From Areca catechu (lineage: Eukaryota; Streptophyta; Magnoliopsida; Arecales; Arecaceae): a DNA stretch of 64,000 nt. The notes under the pieces are model-generated. The model was not told the DNA's origin and made no database searches. It worked only from the letters and a program-made list of their open reading frames with translations. Of this stretch, positions 45,701 to 55,709 are shown piece by piece (positions within the stretch are counted from its first letter, which is position 1; each line of letters starts with the position of its first letter). The stretch lies in NCBI GenBank assembly GCA_021397845.1, contig CM038039.1, positions 4,085,731 to 4,149,730 of the forward strand, read 5' to 3'. The translations under genes were made by a program, and so were the position numbers.

Positions 45701-47470
45701 AAACATGTAACTAAGAGAAACCCAATGGGTAAAAATCTCCAGATTACACTAACTAAATAAGGATATAGGTCATGCTGATTAGCAACTGATATAACAAGTA
45801 CTTGTAAATCATAATGACCGAAAACAACAAGGATGCAAACAAGCATTTAGTGATTCCACAAGCATAATTACTTTGACAAATGCTTGAAAGCACAAACATA
45901 ACAGAGAAATTACTAAAAGGAGGGAAAGCATCCATACCGGGATACCTAGAGTAAATTATGAAATAATGTCCTTGTGGCAGGGTATTGGGAAGAAAGAAAA
46001 TGTTATGTTTTACTAATAGCTACTTCTTCAATAGCTTAGTGCAGGACAATGATGGGCAGACCATCATAAGGAATTCTCAGGTACCCAGGCAGATCAACAG
46101 TTTTACTTTTGCCACGATAAAAAGGCAGCCTCTATGATGACGGGTGATAAAAGATATTGCCAAAAACTAAAAGTATCAAGAAAAAATGTTTAAAAGTTTG
46201 AATATGTTTAAAAAAATTCAACTTGCCCATCCTTTTTTTCCTCCAAATAAAAGCATCCACATGTTTAAAGATAACATGAAAACCAAAATAAAGAAGAAGA
46301 AAGAAATACCTGGAAGTGCGAACTGTTAACACAGTAGCCAATCCTCCGGAATAAGGGGACCATACATTTTTGGAATTCCACTACACTAGTTGCTTCCAGG
46401 ACCTCTTCCAACTCGCTCAAAAACATTACCTCTTTCTGACTATTCGTCACAGGCCAATATTTCAACAACCCCCTTATCACTGAACTTGCCAACTTTGGCT
46501 CTTTCTCTAAGAACTGAGTAACACAGTACGTCAACTGTTGAAGATAAACACCTACCGACTTTGGTTTGTGCAAAGGAATAAGAGCTCTCCACAGAAAAAT
46601 TTTGTGCTCCTCCTTGAGAGGTAACGCAAATCCACTAATCACGCTCCCAAAAACCTCCAGCAACTCAGCAATCCCATTATGCCGGTCCGTCTCAAACACA
46701 AACCTATAGAATATATTGCTTACTGCCTTGCGGATGAAAGGGCGATGTACCATGAATTTGCCATAAATCCTATGCAAGATTGTTTTTAAGCAATCCCTTT
46801 CTCTTGGATCCTCTGAATCAAAGAGATCGAGCAATCTCAAGATAAATGAGTGATCTATGAACTTTTTCCCCATCTTTGCATCAAGGGAGGAGGATGCAAT
46901 GAATTTTAAGAGCAATTCATACACAAGTTGCAGATGGGACCAAGCAGGATCGAACATTGGCTCCTCTTCTTCAGTCTCCCCACCACAGGAAGAGTTGGAT
47001 CGGTAATTTGGAGGAAACCCCCTAAATAAATTAAAGGCGAACATCTTACAACTGACGGAGATCATCGGCTCAGTGAACCGAGAGGTCCCAGAATTGACAA
47101 AATCAATAAGATCTAATAGGGCCTGCCGCTTCATATCTTTCTCAGCGGAGTTCATGTTTGGATCAGAGAAATCAAAGATAACAGAGCAGAGATTCAGCTT
47201 ACTGATGAAAAGGTTCTGCTTTTCAGTGTTTGAGACATCTTTGAATGACAGGAGAGGTTCAATCCCGGCGACTACGCTGGATGGGAAGACAGCAGAAGAC
47301 ATCCTCTTAACAGCGGCTGATCGGCCCGGCCCAGCATTACCACTGTTTGCCCGCTGGATTGAGTTACCAGAAGAGGAGGCATTGCTGCCTGGGTGGTTGT
47401 GTGTGGAATCCGAAGCAGAATCCGATTTCGACGACTTCCTGGGCAATTTACTGAGGAATTGTTTCCACAT
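33271..47470 (-). CDS. PP2A regulatory subunit B' (B56 family)
   Basis: Exon 1 is 47470-46310 (387 codons) and exon 2 is 33639-33271 (122 codons plus TAG), 509 residues in all, the usual B' length. The intron (46309-33640) has GTATTT...TTGCAG borders in phase 0. The ATG at 47470 (MWKQFLSKLPRK, context ACCATGTGG) matches the MWKQ start of plant B' gamma/eta/theta proteins. Residues 13-60 are Ser/Asn-rich linker. The B56 HEAT-repeat fold follows (EKQNLFISKLNLCSVIFDF, AWSHLQLVYELLLKF, DPRERDCLKTILHRIYGKF, RPFIRKAVSNIFYRF, IPLHKPKSVGVYLQQLTYCV, RGLLKYWPVTNSQKEVMFL). Exon 2 completes it (RALFLWNNDHVISL) and adds the charged KFKEEEEKRMAVEEKRK helix. The protein targets the PP2A A/C core enzyme to substrates. 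It ends ASSLA. No lesions were seen. Paralogue identity beyond the B' family is uncertain. Confidence 0.95.
34587..34948. mobile_element. hAT-like MITE in PP2A intron
   Basis: 362 bp starting TAGAGGGGCAATCAAGCC. The other end in reverse complement begins TAGAGGAGAGTTGG. Flanks atgaacgg (34579-34586) and gtgaaagg (34949-34956) match at 6 of 8 bases. The interior is rich in TCGAGCT/CTCGAA motifs, as in common plant hAT miniature elements. No coding capacity. Confidence 0.65.
35343..36168 (+). mobile_element. Helitron-like segment with GC-rich captured sequence (tentative)
   Basis: Begins TCTATCTACACAATATATTAAAGGAGAG, close to the 5' end common in plant Helitrons (TC...TATATTAAA). The interior 35400-35760 is GC-rich with ORFs on both strands unlike the surrounding AT-rich intron, suggesting a captured fragment of unknown origin. 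The proposed 3' end near 36150 (GGGCTTGCGTAGCGGGTATCC) lacks a clean hairpin and CTRR, so the right limit is weak. Confidence 0.33.
36678..36714. repeat. (AT)n microsatellite
   Basis: AT dinucleotide run preceded by ACATACATACAT and followed by GTGTGTGT, within the intron. Confidence 0.9.
38653..40730 (-). mobile_element. Solo LTR of a Tat-like gypsy element
   Basis: A 2,078-bp block TGTTGCCGATCTCG...GGCCGTAACA with exact catcc flanks (38648-38652 and 40731-40735). It shares the start, the GAGGGAGCTCCGACGGTCAAGT block and the CGTAACA end with the element B LTR, so it is the same family on the same strand. No internal region is left: a solo LTR formed by LTR-LTR recombination. Half of it is tandem repeat. 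It lies inside the PP2A intron. Confidence 0.92.
39440..40610. repeat. 186-bp higher-order repeat in solo LTR
   Basis: About 6.3 units of 185-186 bp. Each is three related sub-units of about 62 bp that share CACCTGGCG and end CTTCGGCCGAG or CTCGGCCGAG. The palindrome CTCGGCCGAG recurs. Because 186 is a multiple of three, ORFs up to about 500 codons run through it on the plus strand; they are repeat shadows. Confidence 0.9.
40813..41258 (+). mobile_element. TRIM-like miniature LTR retrotransposon
   Basis: Two similar blocks of about 150 bp (40813-40962 and 41115-41258) share TTAGTCYSAYRTYAGCTATGCACTGRATAG, TAGRTACSTATAYA and ACTAGCCTTT/ATTAGCCTTT. Directly after the first is TGGTATCAGAG (40965), an initiator-Met type primer site. 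Directly before the second is AAACTAAACGGGGA, a polypurine tract. The interior is about 150 bp and non-coding. This is the plan of a terminal-repeat retrotransposon in miniature. The outer limits are approximate. Confidence 0.65.
43826..44310 (+). pseudogene. LINE 3' end with RNase H domain remnant
   Basis: The plus strand carries the end of a plant LINE ORF2: AKQELQAERIFIEEDSTT, then EAHPLLYDTWSSLCASIVVF, then QKTNSASNWIASFVAEHT, the RNase H-like (RVT_3) domain. Near 44240-44265 it reads DLLDCTHTRVV followed by TGA, then an A-run (44287-44295) like a LINE tail. A duplication of GAGCCATCCATCC...GAGCTTAGA.CC.CCT (43832-43875 and 43900-43935) interrupts the start of the domain. The insertion is truncated at its 5' side and broken. 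It lies antisense to the host gene. Confidence 0.68.
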
Positions 47471-48611
47471 GGTGACAAGATTGGTGAACACTCAGATCCA
47501 GTTCATGGGGTCAAATTGTGTACAAAATCACAAGAACCAAGCTTACGGCCTAGATTCCGCTCCAGCCAGATCTTAGTTAAGAAGGAAACCTTAATAGGAT
47601 ACAAAAACCAACGGCCGCCCCAACGAAGCTCGATTTACATTCAGATATAGAGGAGAGATTGAGGAAAGGAAAGGGGAAAAAAAATGAAACGCGGAGTTGG
47701 GTTGTGAAGGGAGATCGACATGGAAAGAAGCCTAGTCGACCGTTTTATTCGAGGAAAATGGAAAAAAGCAGCAAGATCTTGATAATGGTAGCGAGATCAG
47801 AGAGGAGGAAAGAAACAACTTTTACCTTTTAAACAAGATTGCCAACAGAAGCCCCAAGAACTGCGACTAAGAAACCAGGATGAACGCAAGAACCCTAGAA
47901 TCCAGCGATGGCGGTAATTCCAAGCCGAGTAACCATGATGACTAAAGAAACCCAAGATCTCGAGCGAGAAATCGAGGGAACTCAAAGCACACAATGCAAA
48001 CCCTAGAAATCGTCGGGCGCGACCAATATGATGCTCCCGAGCTCGAAATTTTCGAATCCAGGGAAGAAATCCCGACCGGAAGCCCAGGATTCAGAAGGCA
48101 GCGATCAATCCGGCGGGGATTCGAGGGATCGGAGCTGGCTTCGGTCGCTCGCACCCACTGTCAAGAGGTCGGATTTGATCTCGAGGAGCACCTCGATAAA
48201 AGGGAAGAAAGAGAAGGTAGGGTGAGCTCCAAATTCCAGATGAGATGGAACTAAAACAGAAATGGTTTTCGGCGGATCGCAAATTAAAGTTCGACAGCAG
48301 CACGGGGCTCTGTAGCGCGCCGGCTCGTGACTGGAAGATCTGTACCGTTGAGACGTCCGCCATCGGCGCGTGATATTATTAACCGTTGCCAACGGTCTTT
48401 ACTGGGTGTACCATCATAGTTCAACCGGTGTTAAGGACTCTTGATGAGAGAACCTGGGCCGTTGATCTGAAAGACGGGAGTTCAGGGTCCACTGAAACAA
48501 CTTGATGTGATGGTGATGGTCCACCATCGCCTGGTTTCATGAATCCGTTGATGCGATAAAAGATGGGGCTGGTTCTTTAGCTTTTCTTGGGGGCGGGACG
48601 GTGGAGCAAGC
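47471..48611 (-). promoter_or_regulatory. 5' leader and promoter region of the PP2A B' gene
   Basis: Pyrimidine-rich on the minus strand (47640-47700, TTTTCCCCTTTCCTTTCCTC) and less AT-rich than the flanks, as plant leaders often are. A GGTAAAAG at 47826-47819 could be a leader-intron donor, but no certain acceptor was found. No clear TATA box was placed. Plus-strand ORFs here (47994-48254) have no recognisable product. Confidence 0.4.
47492..47506 (-). promoter_or_regulatory. Minimal upstream ORF in the PP2A B' leader
   Basis: ATGAACTGGATCTGA (Met-Asn-Trp-Ile-stop) ends 21 bases before the main ATG. It is only translated if the leader includes this stretch unspliced. It could lower or tune initiation; no evidence beyond position. 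Confidence 0.45.
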
Positions 48612-49068
48612 AGGGATAGTAATTTTTACCCATTCGATGAATGTTGGATCCGATCTAATTTTAATAAGAAGGATAAAATTCGATCTATTTAGTTTATAAA
48701 TAGACATAGATTATATATATATATATATAAAGTTCGATTTAAATTTGAATTTGGATCGGATATGGATAGTAATACGTTCCTATCCAAATTCGATCTATTT
48801 ATATATTAAAAATTATGTTTATAAAATATTTAAGTAAATTGGATATGGGACGGATATATCTAATCCGATCTAGCTCAAACCGTCACATTTATGTTTTAAG
48901 TAAATTAGATTTTATGAAACTGGATATACTCGATCCGATTCGATCTAAACATGATTTTTTATACCCGATCCCATCTGACCCGAGATGGATATGCGATGAA
49001 TAATTTTTAACGAAACAGGTATGGATTTTGGATGATTCGATTCAAAACTGACCCGTTGCCATCTCTAG
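48612..49068. mobile_element. hAT-like MITE upstream of the PP2A gene
   Basis: 457 bp starting AGGGATAGTAATTTTTACCC. The other end in reverse complement reads CTAGAGATGGCAACGGGTC, so the ends are similar inverted repeats. Flanks gagcaagc (48604-48611) and gagtaagt (49069-49076) match at 6 of 8 bases. The interior repeats GATCCGATC-type motifs. No ORF. Confidence 0.65.
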
Positions 49069-49389
49069 GAGTAAGTGGGTTTAAAGAGTTCAGATGTTGG
49101 TCGGAAATAACGTAAGTTTTTTTTTGTAACGTAGGTTTGGACGGGATTGGTTGATGGAGCACCAATATGCCGTTTGATTTGAGGGGACGGTGCAACGAAA
49201 TCAAAAATGATTAGTATTTTAATTTTTTTTAAAAAATAATATAATTTAATAAATATTTATAGGAATAGTTGTTGGTAATATATTTATCAATTAAGTGTTT
49301 AAAAGTTGATTGATTAAAATCGCCTTTCCAAAAAGACGATTTCAGTTAATCAAAACTTATTTTTATACTTCTCTATTAAGATTTAATAT

Positions 49390-50300
49390 ATATTATCTAA
49401 TAATATATTATGATATATTTATATCATAATAAAATTTTTATATTTCAAAATATAATAAATATATATAATTTATAAAAAATTAATAAAATCTTTATAAATT
49501 AATATTTTTTTAAAAAATAAAAAATTAAAAAATAAAAATAATAATATAATATTATAATAATATATTATGACATATTTATATTATAATAAATATTTTATAT
49601 TTCAAACAATAATAAATATTATTATTTTTAAAGAATTAATAAAATCTTTTAAAATTAATATTCTTTAAATTAGAAAAAAATTAAAAAATAAAAAAAAATA
49701 ATATGAGTAAATAATATATTATGACGTGTTTTATATTATAAGAAATATTTTATATTCCAAAATATAATAAATATATTATAATTTACAAAAAAATAATAAA
49801 AATTCTTAAAAATTAATATTTTTTAAAAAAATAGAAAAAATAAAAAAATGATATTATAACAATATATTATGACATATTTACATTATAATAAATATTTTAC
49901 ATTCCAAAATATATAAATATATTATAATTTATAAAAAAATAATAAAATCTTTAAAAATTAATATTTTTTTAAATTAGAAAAAACTAAAAAATACAAAAAA
50001 TAATAATATGATATTATAATTATATATTATGATATGTTTTATATTATAATAAATATTTCATATTCAAAATATGATAAAATATTATAATTTACAAAAAAAT
50101 TAATGAAAATCTTCAAAAATAAATAATGTTTTTAAAAATTAGAAAAAAATAAAATAATAAAAATAATAATATGATATTATAATAATATATTATGCCATGT
50201 TTTATATTATAATAAATATAATACTATTATCTTATTTATATTATAAAATATAATATAAATATTATATTATATAATTATAATATATATAAATATTTATTAT
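49390..50300. repeat. AT-rich tandem repeat, 150-190 bp units
   Basis: About five to six units, each with ATATTATGAYATRTTTWYATTATAATAAATATTTTATATTCCAAAATATAATAA followed by A-rich blocks. Almost no G or C. Forms the left arm of the fold-back structure. Confidence 0.75.
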
Positions 50301-50318
50301 AATATTTATAATAGACCC

Positions 50319-51990
50319 TTGCCAATCGGACCGGTGGTAGGATCCTGGTGGCCGGACTGGCAATTGGATCGGTGGCAGGATCTGATGGCTAGATCGGTAG
50401 TGAGACCCTGGCGGTCAGATCGATGGCATGAACTTAGCGATCGAAACGGTGGCCAGATCAATGGTCAGACCGATGGCAGGACCCTAGCGGTCAGACCGGT
50501 GGCAGGACCTTGAAAGTCAGACCTGTGATAGGATCCTGACGGCCGAACCGGTGATAAGACCCTACAATCGGACCGGCGATGAGACCGATGGCAGAACCTT
50601 ACCCGTCGGACCAGTGGCAAGCCTAGTGGCCGAAACCAGTGGCACGACCATGGCAACCAAACCAGCGATCAGACCGGTGGCAATATCTTGCCGGCCGGAC
50701 TAGTAACAGGATCATGGCGGTTGGACTGGTGGCCGGACCGCGATCAGACTGGGGCAGGACCTCGCTGGTCGGAAGGTGGTAGGACCTTGGCGACCGGACT
50801 GGTGGTAGGATCCTATGCGGCCGAACCGATGGCATGACCTTGGCAGCCGCGACCGGTGGCAGGACCTTGGTGATCGAAATGGTGGTAGAACCCTGGTGGC
50901 CGGAACGGTGGCAGGACCTTGCGACCAAACCGGTGGCAGGACCATAGTGACCAGTCGGTCGGCATGTCTTGCCATCGGTTGACTATCGGTGCGGCCACCA
51001 GGGTCCTGCAATCGGTCCAACCATTAAGGTCTGCCATCGGTCCGACCGCCAAGGTCCTGCCATCTGTCCAACCACGAGGGTCCTGCCACCGGTCCGGTCA
51101 GCAAGGTTTGCCATCGATCAGATCACCAGGGTCCTCCACCACCACACAGTCGTCGACCATCAGGGTCTTGCCACCGATTCGATAGCCAGGGTCATGTCAC
51201 CAGTCCGATCGTCAGGGTCCTGCCACCGGTCCAATCACCATGGTCCTATCACCAATTCGACCGCCAGGGTCCTGCCACCGGTACAGTCAGCAAGGTTCTA
51301 CCACCGATCTGATCGCTAGGGTCGTGCACTGGTCTGACCGCCAGTCCGGCCACCAGGATTTGCCACCGGTCAGATCGTTAGGATCCTGCCACCAGTCCGA
51401 CCGCCATAGTCCTATCACGGTCTGACCACCAGGATATTGCCACCGGTCTGACAACTAGGATCTTGCCACGTCTGATCGCCGGTCTAGTCATCAGGGTCCT
51501 TCCACCAATCTGACCATCGGTCTGGCCACGGGTCCGCCACGATCGATCGCCAGGGTCCTGCCACTGATTTGATCGCCAGGGTCCTCTACTTGTCCGGCCA
51601 TCAGGGTCCTGCACCAATCTGATAGCGGTTCGACCACTAGGGTCTTGCCCACCATCCGACTGCAGGATCCTTCCACCAGTCTGGCATTGGTCGATCAGGA
51701 TCTTGTGACCGATCCGACCGCTAGGATCCTACCACTGGTCGACCACCATGGTCCTGTCACCCATCCAACCGCTAGGGTCTGTTACCGATCTGGCAGCCAG
51801 GGTCCAACCACAGGTCCGATCATCGGTGACCACCAAAATCCTGCCCCATTCGACTGCCAGGATCCTGCCACTAGTTCGATCACCAGGGTCCTACACCAGT
51901 TCAACCACCAGGGTCCTACCACCGGTTCGACCGTCAGGGTCCTACCACCGGTCCGGCCACTAGGGTCCTGTCACTGATTCGACCGGCAAG
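50319..51990. repeat. 26-bp minisatellite, inverted about a central switch point
   Basis: Left part (50319 to about 50965): units like GACCGGTGGCAGGACCCTGGCGGTC. Right part (about 50990-51990): reverse complements such as GGTCCTGCCACCGGTCCGACC. Roughly 25 and 38 units, with many substitutions. The ORFs here on both strands follow the repeat. Confidence 0.85.
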
Positions 51991-52202
51991 GGTCTATTAT
52001 AAATATTATAATAAATATTTATATATTATAAATATATATATTATGTAAATATAATAAGATAATAATAATATTTTTCTTATAATATAGAAACAAGTCATAA
52101 TAGATTATTATAAATCATTATATTTTTTTTTAAAAAAAAATTAAATTTTAAGAAGATATTTATTTTAAAGATTTTATTAATTTGTTAAATATATATATTT
52201 AA

Positions 52203-52970
52203 TCATCACGTCCCCGAGCCAGCTCCAGGATGCCTGCTCACGACCGGGGCTCAGACCTCCGGCCAAGGGCATCTCGGAACCTGCAGCTCGTCATCAACGA
52301 TGCCCTAGGCCCGGCTCTACGACGACAGCCGAAGCGGGCCCCGTCCTCTACCGGGTCAGTCCTGCTAGCCAGAGACACCTAGGCCGGAGCCGAGCACGAA
52401 CTCCCAACCAAGGCAGACCCTCGAGGTCGGGACCCGTGGTCAGGAGTCGAGCCCAGTCTCCTCCACCACGAGGCGCCCCTCCGAGCTCAGGTCCCCTGGC
52501 CGGGCAGTATCATCGCCAACTAAAGCCCAGAGAAAGAGTCCTCTGGCATAAAGACCTGGGAAGCCCCCAGGCACGGCGAGCCCAGCTCCCGGTACCAAAG
52601 CCCAGAGAAGAGTCCTCTGGCACAAAGACCTGGAAAATCCCCAGCATCGGCGAGCCTAGCTCCCCGGCATTAAAGACTGGATGACCCTCCGGCACCAAAG
52701 ACCGAATGACCGGCAAAGAACCTGGGAAGCCCCCAGGCACTTAGTGCCTCCAAGCCCAATTCCAGGACGCCAAGGCCTAGAACTCAAATTCCCAGCGCTG
52801 CAATTTCCAAGCGTCAACGTCCTTGGGACTGGCTCCGAGACACTAAGGTTCAAGACTCAAACTTCCAATACCAGGGACCTCAGCCTCCGATGTCTCTGAG
52901 CCCGGCTCCAAGGCGGCGACCACTGAAGTATGCCCCTTAGTAGCTGAGTCCAAGGTCAACATCCATCACC
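52203..52970. repeat. LTR-derived segment and decayed tandem array of element C
   Basis: 52310-52500 is LTR-like (see the element). From 52510, units of about 50-80 bp with AAAGCCCAGAGAA(A)GAGTCCTCTGGCA and GAAGCCCCCAGGCAC repeat four or so times with heavy decay. The place corresponds to the convergent arrays of A and B. Confidence 0.5.
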
Positions 52971-53224
52971 GGCATGACCTCAAGCTCAACGCTGGGTCCA
53001 TGCCAGTTGGACTCCTCGGTTCCTCTCTCGGACCTCCCTGCACCGAAGAAGAAGAAGAAGCAAAGAAAGAGAGGAGAAGAGAGAGAAGAGACACTCCACA
53101 TTACAAAGAATGGAGACATAGTGACTGCAAAAATGGATTTCATTACTGGAGAAATTGGTTACACTATCTTCCGGACCCCGATAGGCCGGTGACTTGGTCA
53201 AAAAAAAAAGAGAAAGATCATACC

Positions 53225-55709
53225 CTAAGGGGCTAGCTCCTTTCCCGGGCGGCGCACGGCTGGGATCTCTCCCTCCTCCACCTCTGCAGGAGGAGCAGGT
53301 TTAGCTGCTAGAGCCACTGGGGCCGAATCAGCTGCCTCCAGCTGCGGCACAGGTACTTCCCTCGTCGTCGCCGGTGTCAGCTCCTCGGGGCCGGGCACTT
53401 TTGAGGTCACTGGAGCCCGAGCCTCAGTCGAAGCAGCTCCCTGCCTTGCCGCCACCGTCGTCGTTACAGAAGAAGCCTTCTTCCCCGGGACTCGGAGCGT
53501 GGCCAGTTGCTCCCCGGACAGAACTCCCTGCAGCTGGGATCGGCAGTATGCGAACCCCTTGGCGAAGGAGTCCGTCGCCGCTTCCCGGAAGTCCTTGAGG
53601 TATTCCGGGGTCGCCTTGAAAGCAGCCACGGCATCAGCAGCTACTTTCTCTGCAGCCTCGGCCCGGCGCCGGACCTCCTCGAGCTCCACCTTCAGGTGCT
53701 CGGACAGACGGACGGCCATCGCCAGTGCCTTCTCAGCGGTCTCGGTGGAACGGTGGGAAAGAGCGGCCTTCTCCTCCGCATCGGCAGCCCTCTTCTCGGC
53801 TGCAGACACCTTCTTCTCAACGGAGGTGGCCCTCTCTCTGGCCGCCTCCGACTCGACCCGGAGCTCCTTCAACCGGGCCCGCTTGGACTCGAGCTCACTG
53901 TCGAGCTCCTTCCTCATTCTGGCCGCATCAGCAACTTCGGTCTGGAGGCTCTTCACCTTCTGGCCAGCCTCCTGGACCTCCGCATCCTTCCGGCCTACCT
54001 CTGCCTTGAGGGACGTGAGCTCAGCTCCCTGCTCTCTATCCCTCCTCGCCCAGTTGCGGCAGTAATCCCTGATAAGAATTAGCTCCCGCCCTTGCTGCTG
54101 TGGGAAGATCCAAATTAGCAATAGAGGAAGGTAAAAGGACACTAAAGTAAAGAGAAGCTACTTACAGCATATAGTTGGGCAAACGACGCCGTGATGACAT
54201 CACCAAGGAGTCGCCCGCTCCCCTCGCACCTGTCGCATGACTGGACCGAGAAGTCCATCATGCGCTCCGCTAGGCTCGCGTCCTTCACCAAGGACACGTT
54301 TGGGCCTAGCCGGAATGGACTTGGCGGTAGTCCCTCTCCTGTGTTCTCGCCGATTCAGCTCCTTCGGCGGCGGAAGGCTCCCTCGGTGCCAACTGGGAGA
54401 TTGGCACCACATCGGACCAGACTTGGGGCGCCGACCTGACTTCTTGCGCCCCCCCGTCCTCCTCCGCGCTGGCGACCTTCGGGGTGGGGGACGTTGACCT
54501 GGCGGCAGTGGCGGCTGACCTCGCGTGGACAACCACCTCGGGCTCGGACACCGCTATTGGCTCGCGCCGCCCGGAAGGCTCAGGGACGGGCTCGGCCGCC
54601 CTCTTCCGTATGCGCTCTAGCACCGGCGCGTCCGCCCCAGCCTGCACCGGCCTCGCCCCGTCCTCAGTTCGGGCTTTCTTCGGTGCTGGCTCGGCAGCCT
54701 CAGTGGCCGCTCCCGCTCCTCAGAGAACAAGAGCAGCTCGTCCATCGAGAACTTCATTGCTGCACCAAGACAGAAATAAGGTCAGACCCTGAAAAAAAAG
54801 AAAAAAAAAAAGAAAAGAGAGAAAATAAAAGGGTGGTCAAGTCGAACTCACCCGACTCCTGTGCCGAGCTGACCCCGACCTCGCGAAGGTTCTGCTTTGA
54901 CAGCAAGACCTCGAGCGGAGGGATCTTAGCCGACTTGAGCAGGTCATACAAGTCGAGGTCTGTGGCTTCGACAGAGGAGTCCTTATTCGGAGATCGATCT
55001 GGGTCGCTCCAAACCCAGTTGATCCCCTCTACCGAGGCAAAGAAGAACCTGCTCTTCCATCCTTTGATGGAAGAGGGGAGTACAAACTTGATGCCCCGAG
55101 GGCGGGAAGAGAGGGACCACCACCTGTCATCGGTAGGGTGACGTTTCAGGATGAAGAAAGCCCTGAACAAGGAAAAATGGGCAACAATCCCGTGGAAGTG
55201 GCACAGAACGATGAAACAAAATATCGTTCTGATGGCGTTGGGGACCAACTGGGCAGGAACAAGCCGGTAGTTGGCCAAGAGGAAGAGATGAAAGGATGTA
55301 CAGGGAAGCGGAGACCCCTGGCGAAGGTCTCCTCGTAGAGGGCGATCCGTCGAGGGCCACTAGAGGTAACCCGCTCCCCGGGACGAGGGACGGAGAGCCG
55401 GATGGACTCGAGGATGCCATAAGCTTCCCGGATAGACACGAGGTCCTTAGCGGTGATCACCGAAGTAATCCCTCCGGGACCTATCGACCGAGAAGCCTCA
55501 GGCTCAGGAAGGGGAGCAGCAGGAAGGACTCGAAGTGCAGGAGGAGAAGACCCGGGTTCCCTAATGGTCACCGGACCCTGGGCGGGCCTCCTACTAAACT
55601 CATACCTCGACGCCTCCATCTCCTCGTCGAAGGAGGAGGGAGTCCTTGGCCGAGAGGGTCCGACTTCGGCCTGGCAAGAGGGATGGAACTCCGGACCAAA
55701 GTGATCCAT
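53225..55709 (-). pseudogene. Antisense additional ORF of element C, broken
   Basis: Third copy of the antisense gene. Exon 1 is 55709-54852 (MDHFGPEFHP start; YGILESIRL, NYRLVPAQLVPNAIRTIF, LPSSIKGWKSRFFFA). Intron 1 is 54851-54760. Exon 2 is 54759-54166 (MKFSMDELL..., ERMMDFSVQ, ...AQLYA). Intron 2 is 54165-54098 (GTAAGT...CACAG). Exon 3 is 54097-53225, an open 290-residue coiled coil (RDREQGAELTSLKAEVG...) ending KELAP and TAG. Lesions: one-base deletion near 55285, a frameshift after the exon 2 start (54650-54755), and one near 54310. Exon order and intron phases equal those of A and B. Confidence 0.82.

Larger units (their letters stand above)
33640..46309 (-). other. 12.7-kb intron of the PP2A B' gene
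   Basis: Bounded by GT at 46309-46308 and AG at 33641-33640, with the reading frame joining HFQ to VAERALF. It carries the transposon pieces listed separately. Plain AT-rich stretches within it (33700-34560, 36170-38640, 41270-43820, 44320-46300) show no gene; all ORFs there are short and compositionally random. An (AT)n run lies at 36678-36714 and a 30-bp duplication (CCTTTTTACCTTGCTTGTAACCAT type) at 45325-45380. Confidence 0.9.
49240..52202. mobile_element. Fold-back (long inverted repeat) element, right arm truncated
   Basis: TTATAATATTTATAATAGACCCTTGCC at 50297-50323 is mirrored by GGCAAGGGTCTATTATAAATATTATAA at 51986-52012. Inside lies a 26-bp minisatellite that changes strand near 50960-50990. 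Outside, the AT-rich arms also mirror one another for about 150 bp. The left arm continues as AT-rich tandem units back to about 49240; the right arm stops at 52202 where element C begins. This resembles fold-back transposons. No protein is encoded. Confidence 0.6.

Noticed and set aside
47471..47491. Upstream extension MFTNLVT before the PP2A start
   Set aside because: The first codon is GTG. The next ATG gives the family-typical MWKQFLSKLPRK in good context, so the start at 47470 is preferred.
48000..48254. 86-codon plus-strand ORF divergent from the PP2A gene
   Set aside because: No recognisable domain. It overlaps the probable leader of the PP2A gene and is more likely chance.
50319..51977. 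ORFs of 60-116 codons in the 26-bp minisatellite
   Set aside because: They occur in many frames on both strands, the peptides are periodic, and the DNA repeat explains them.
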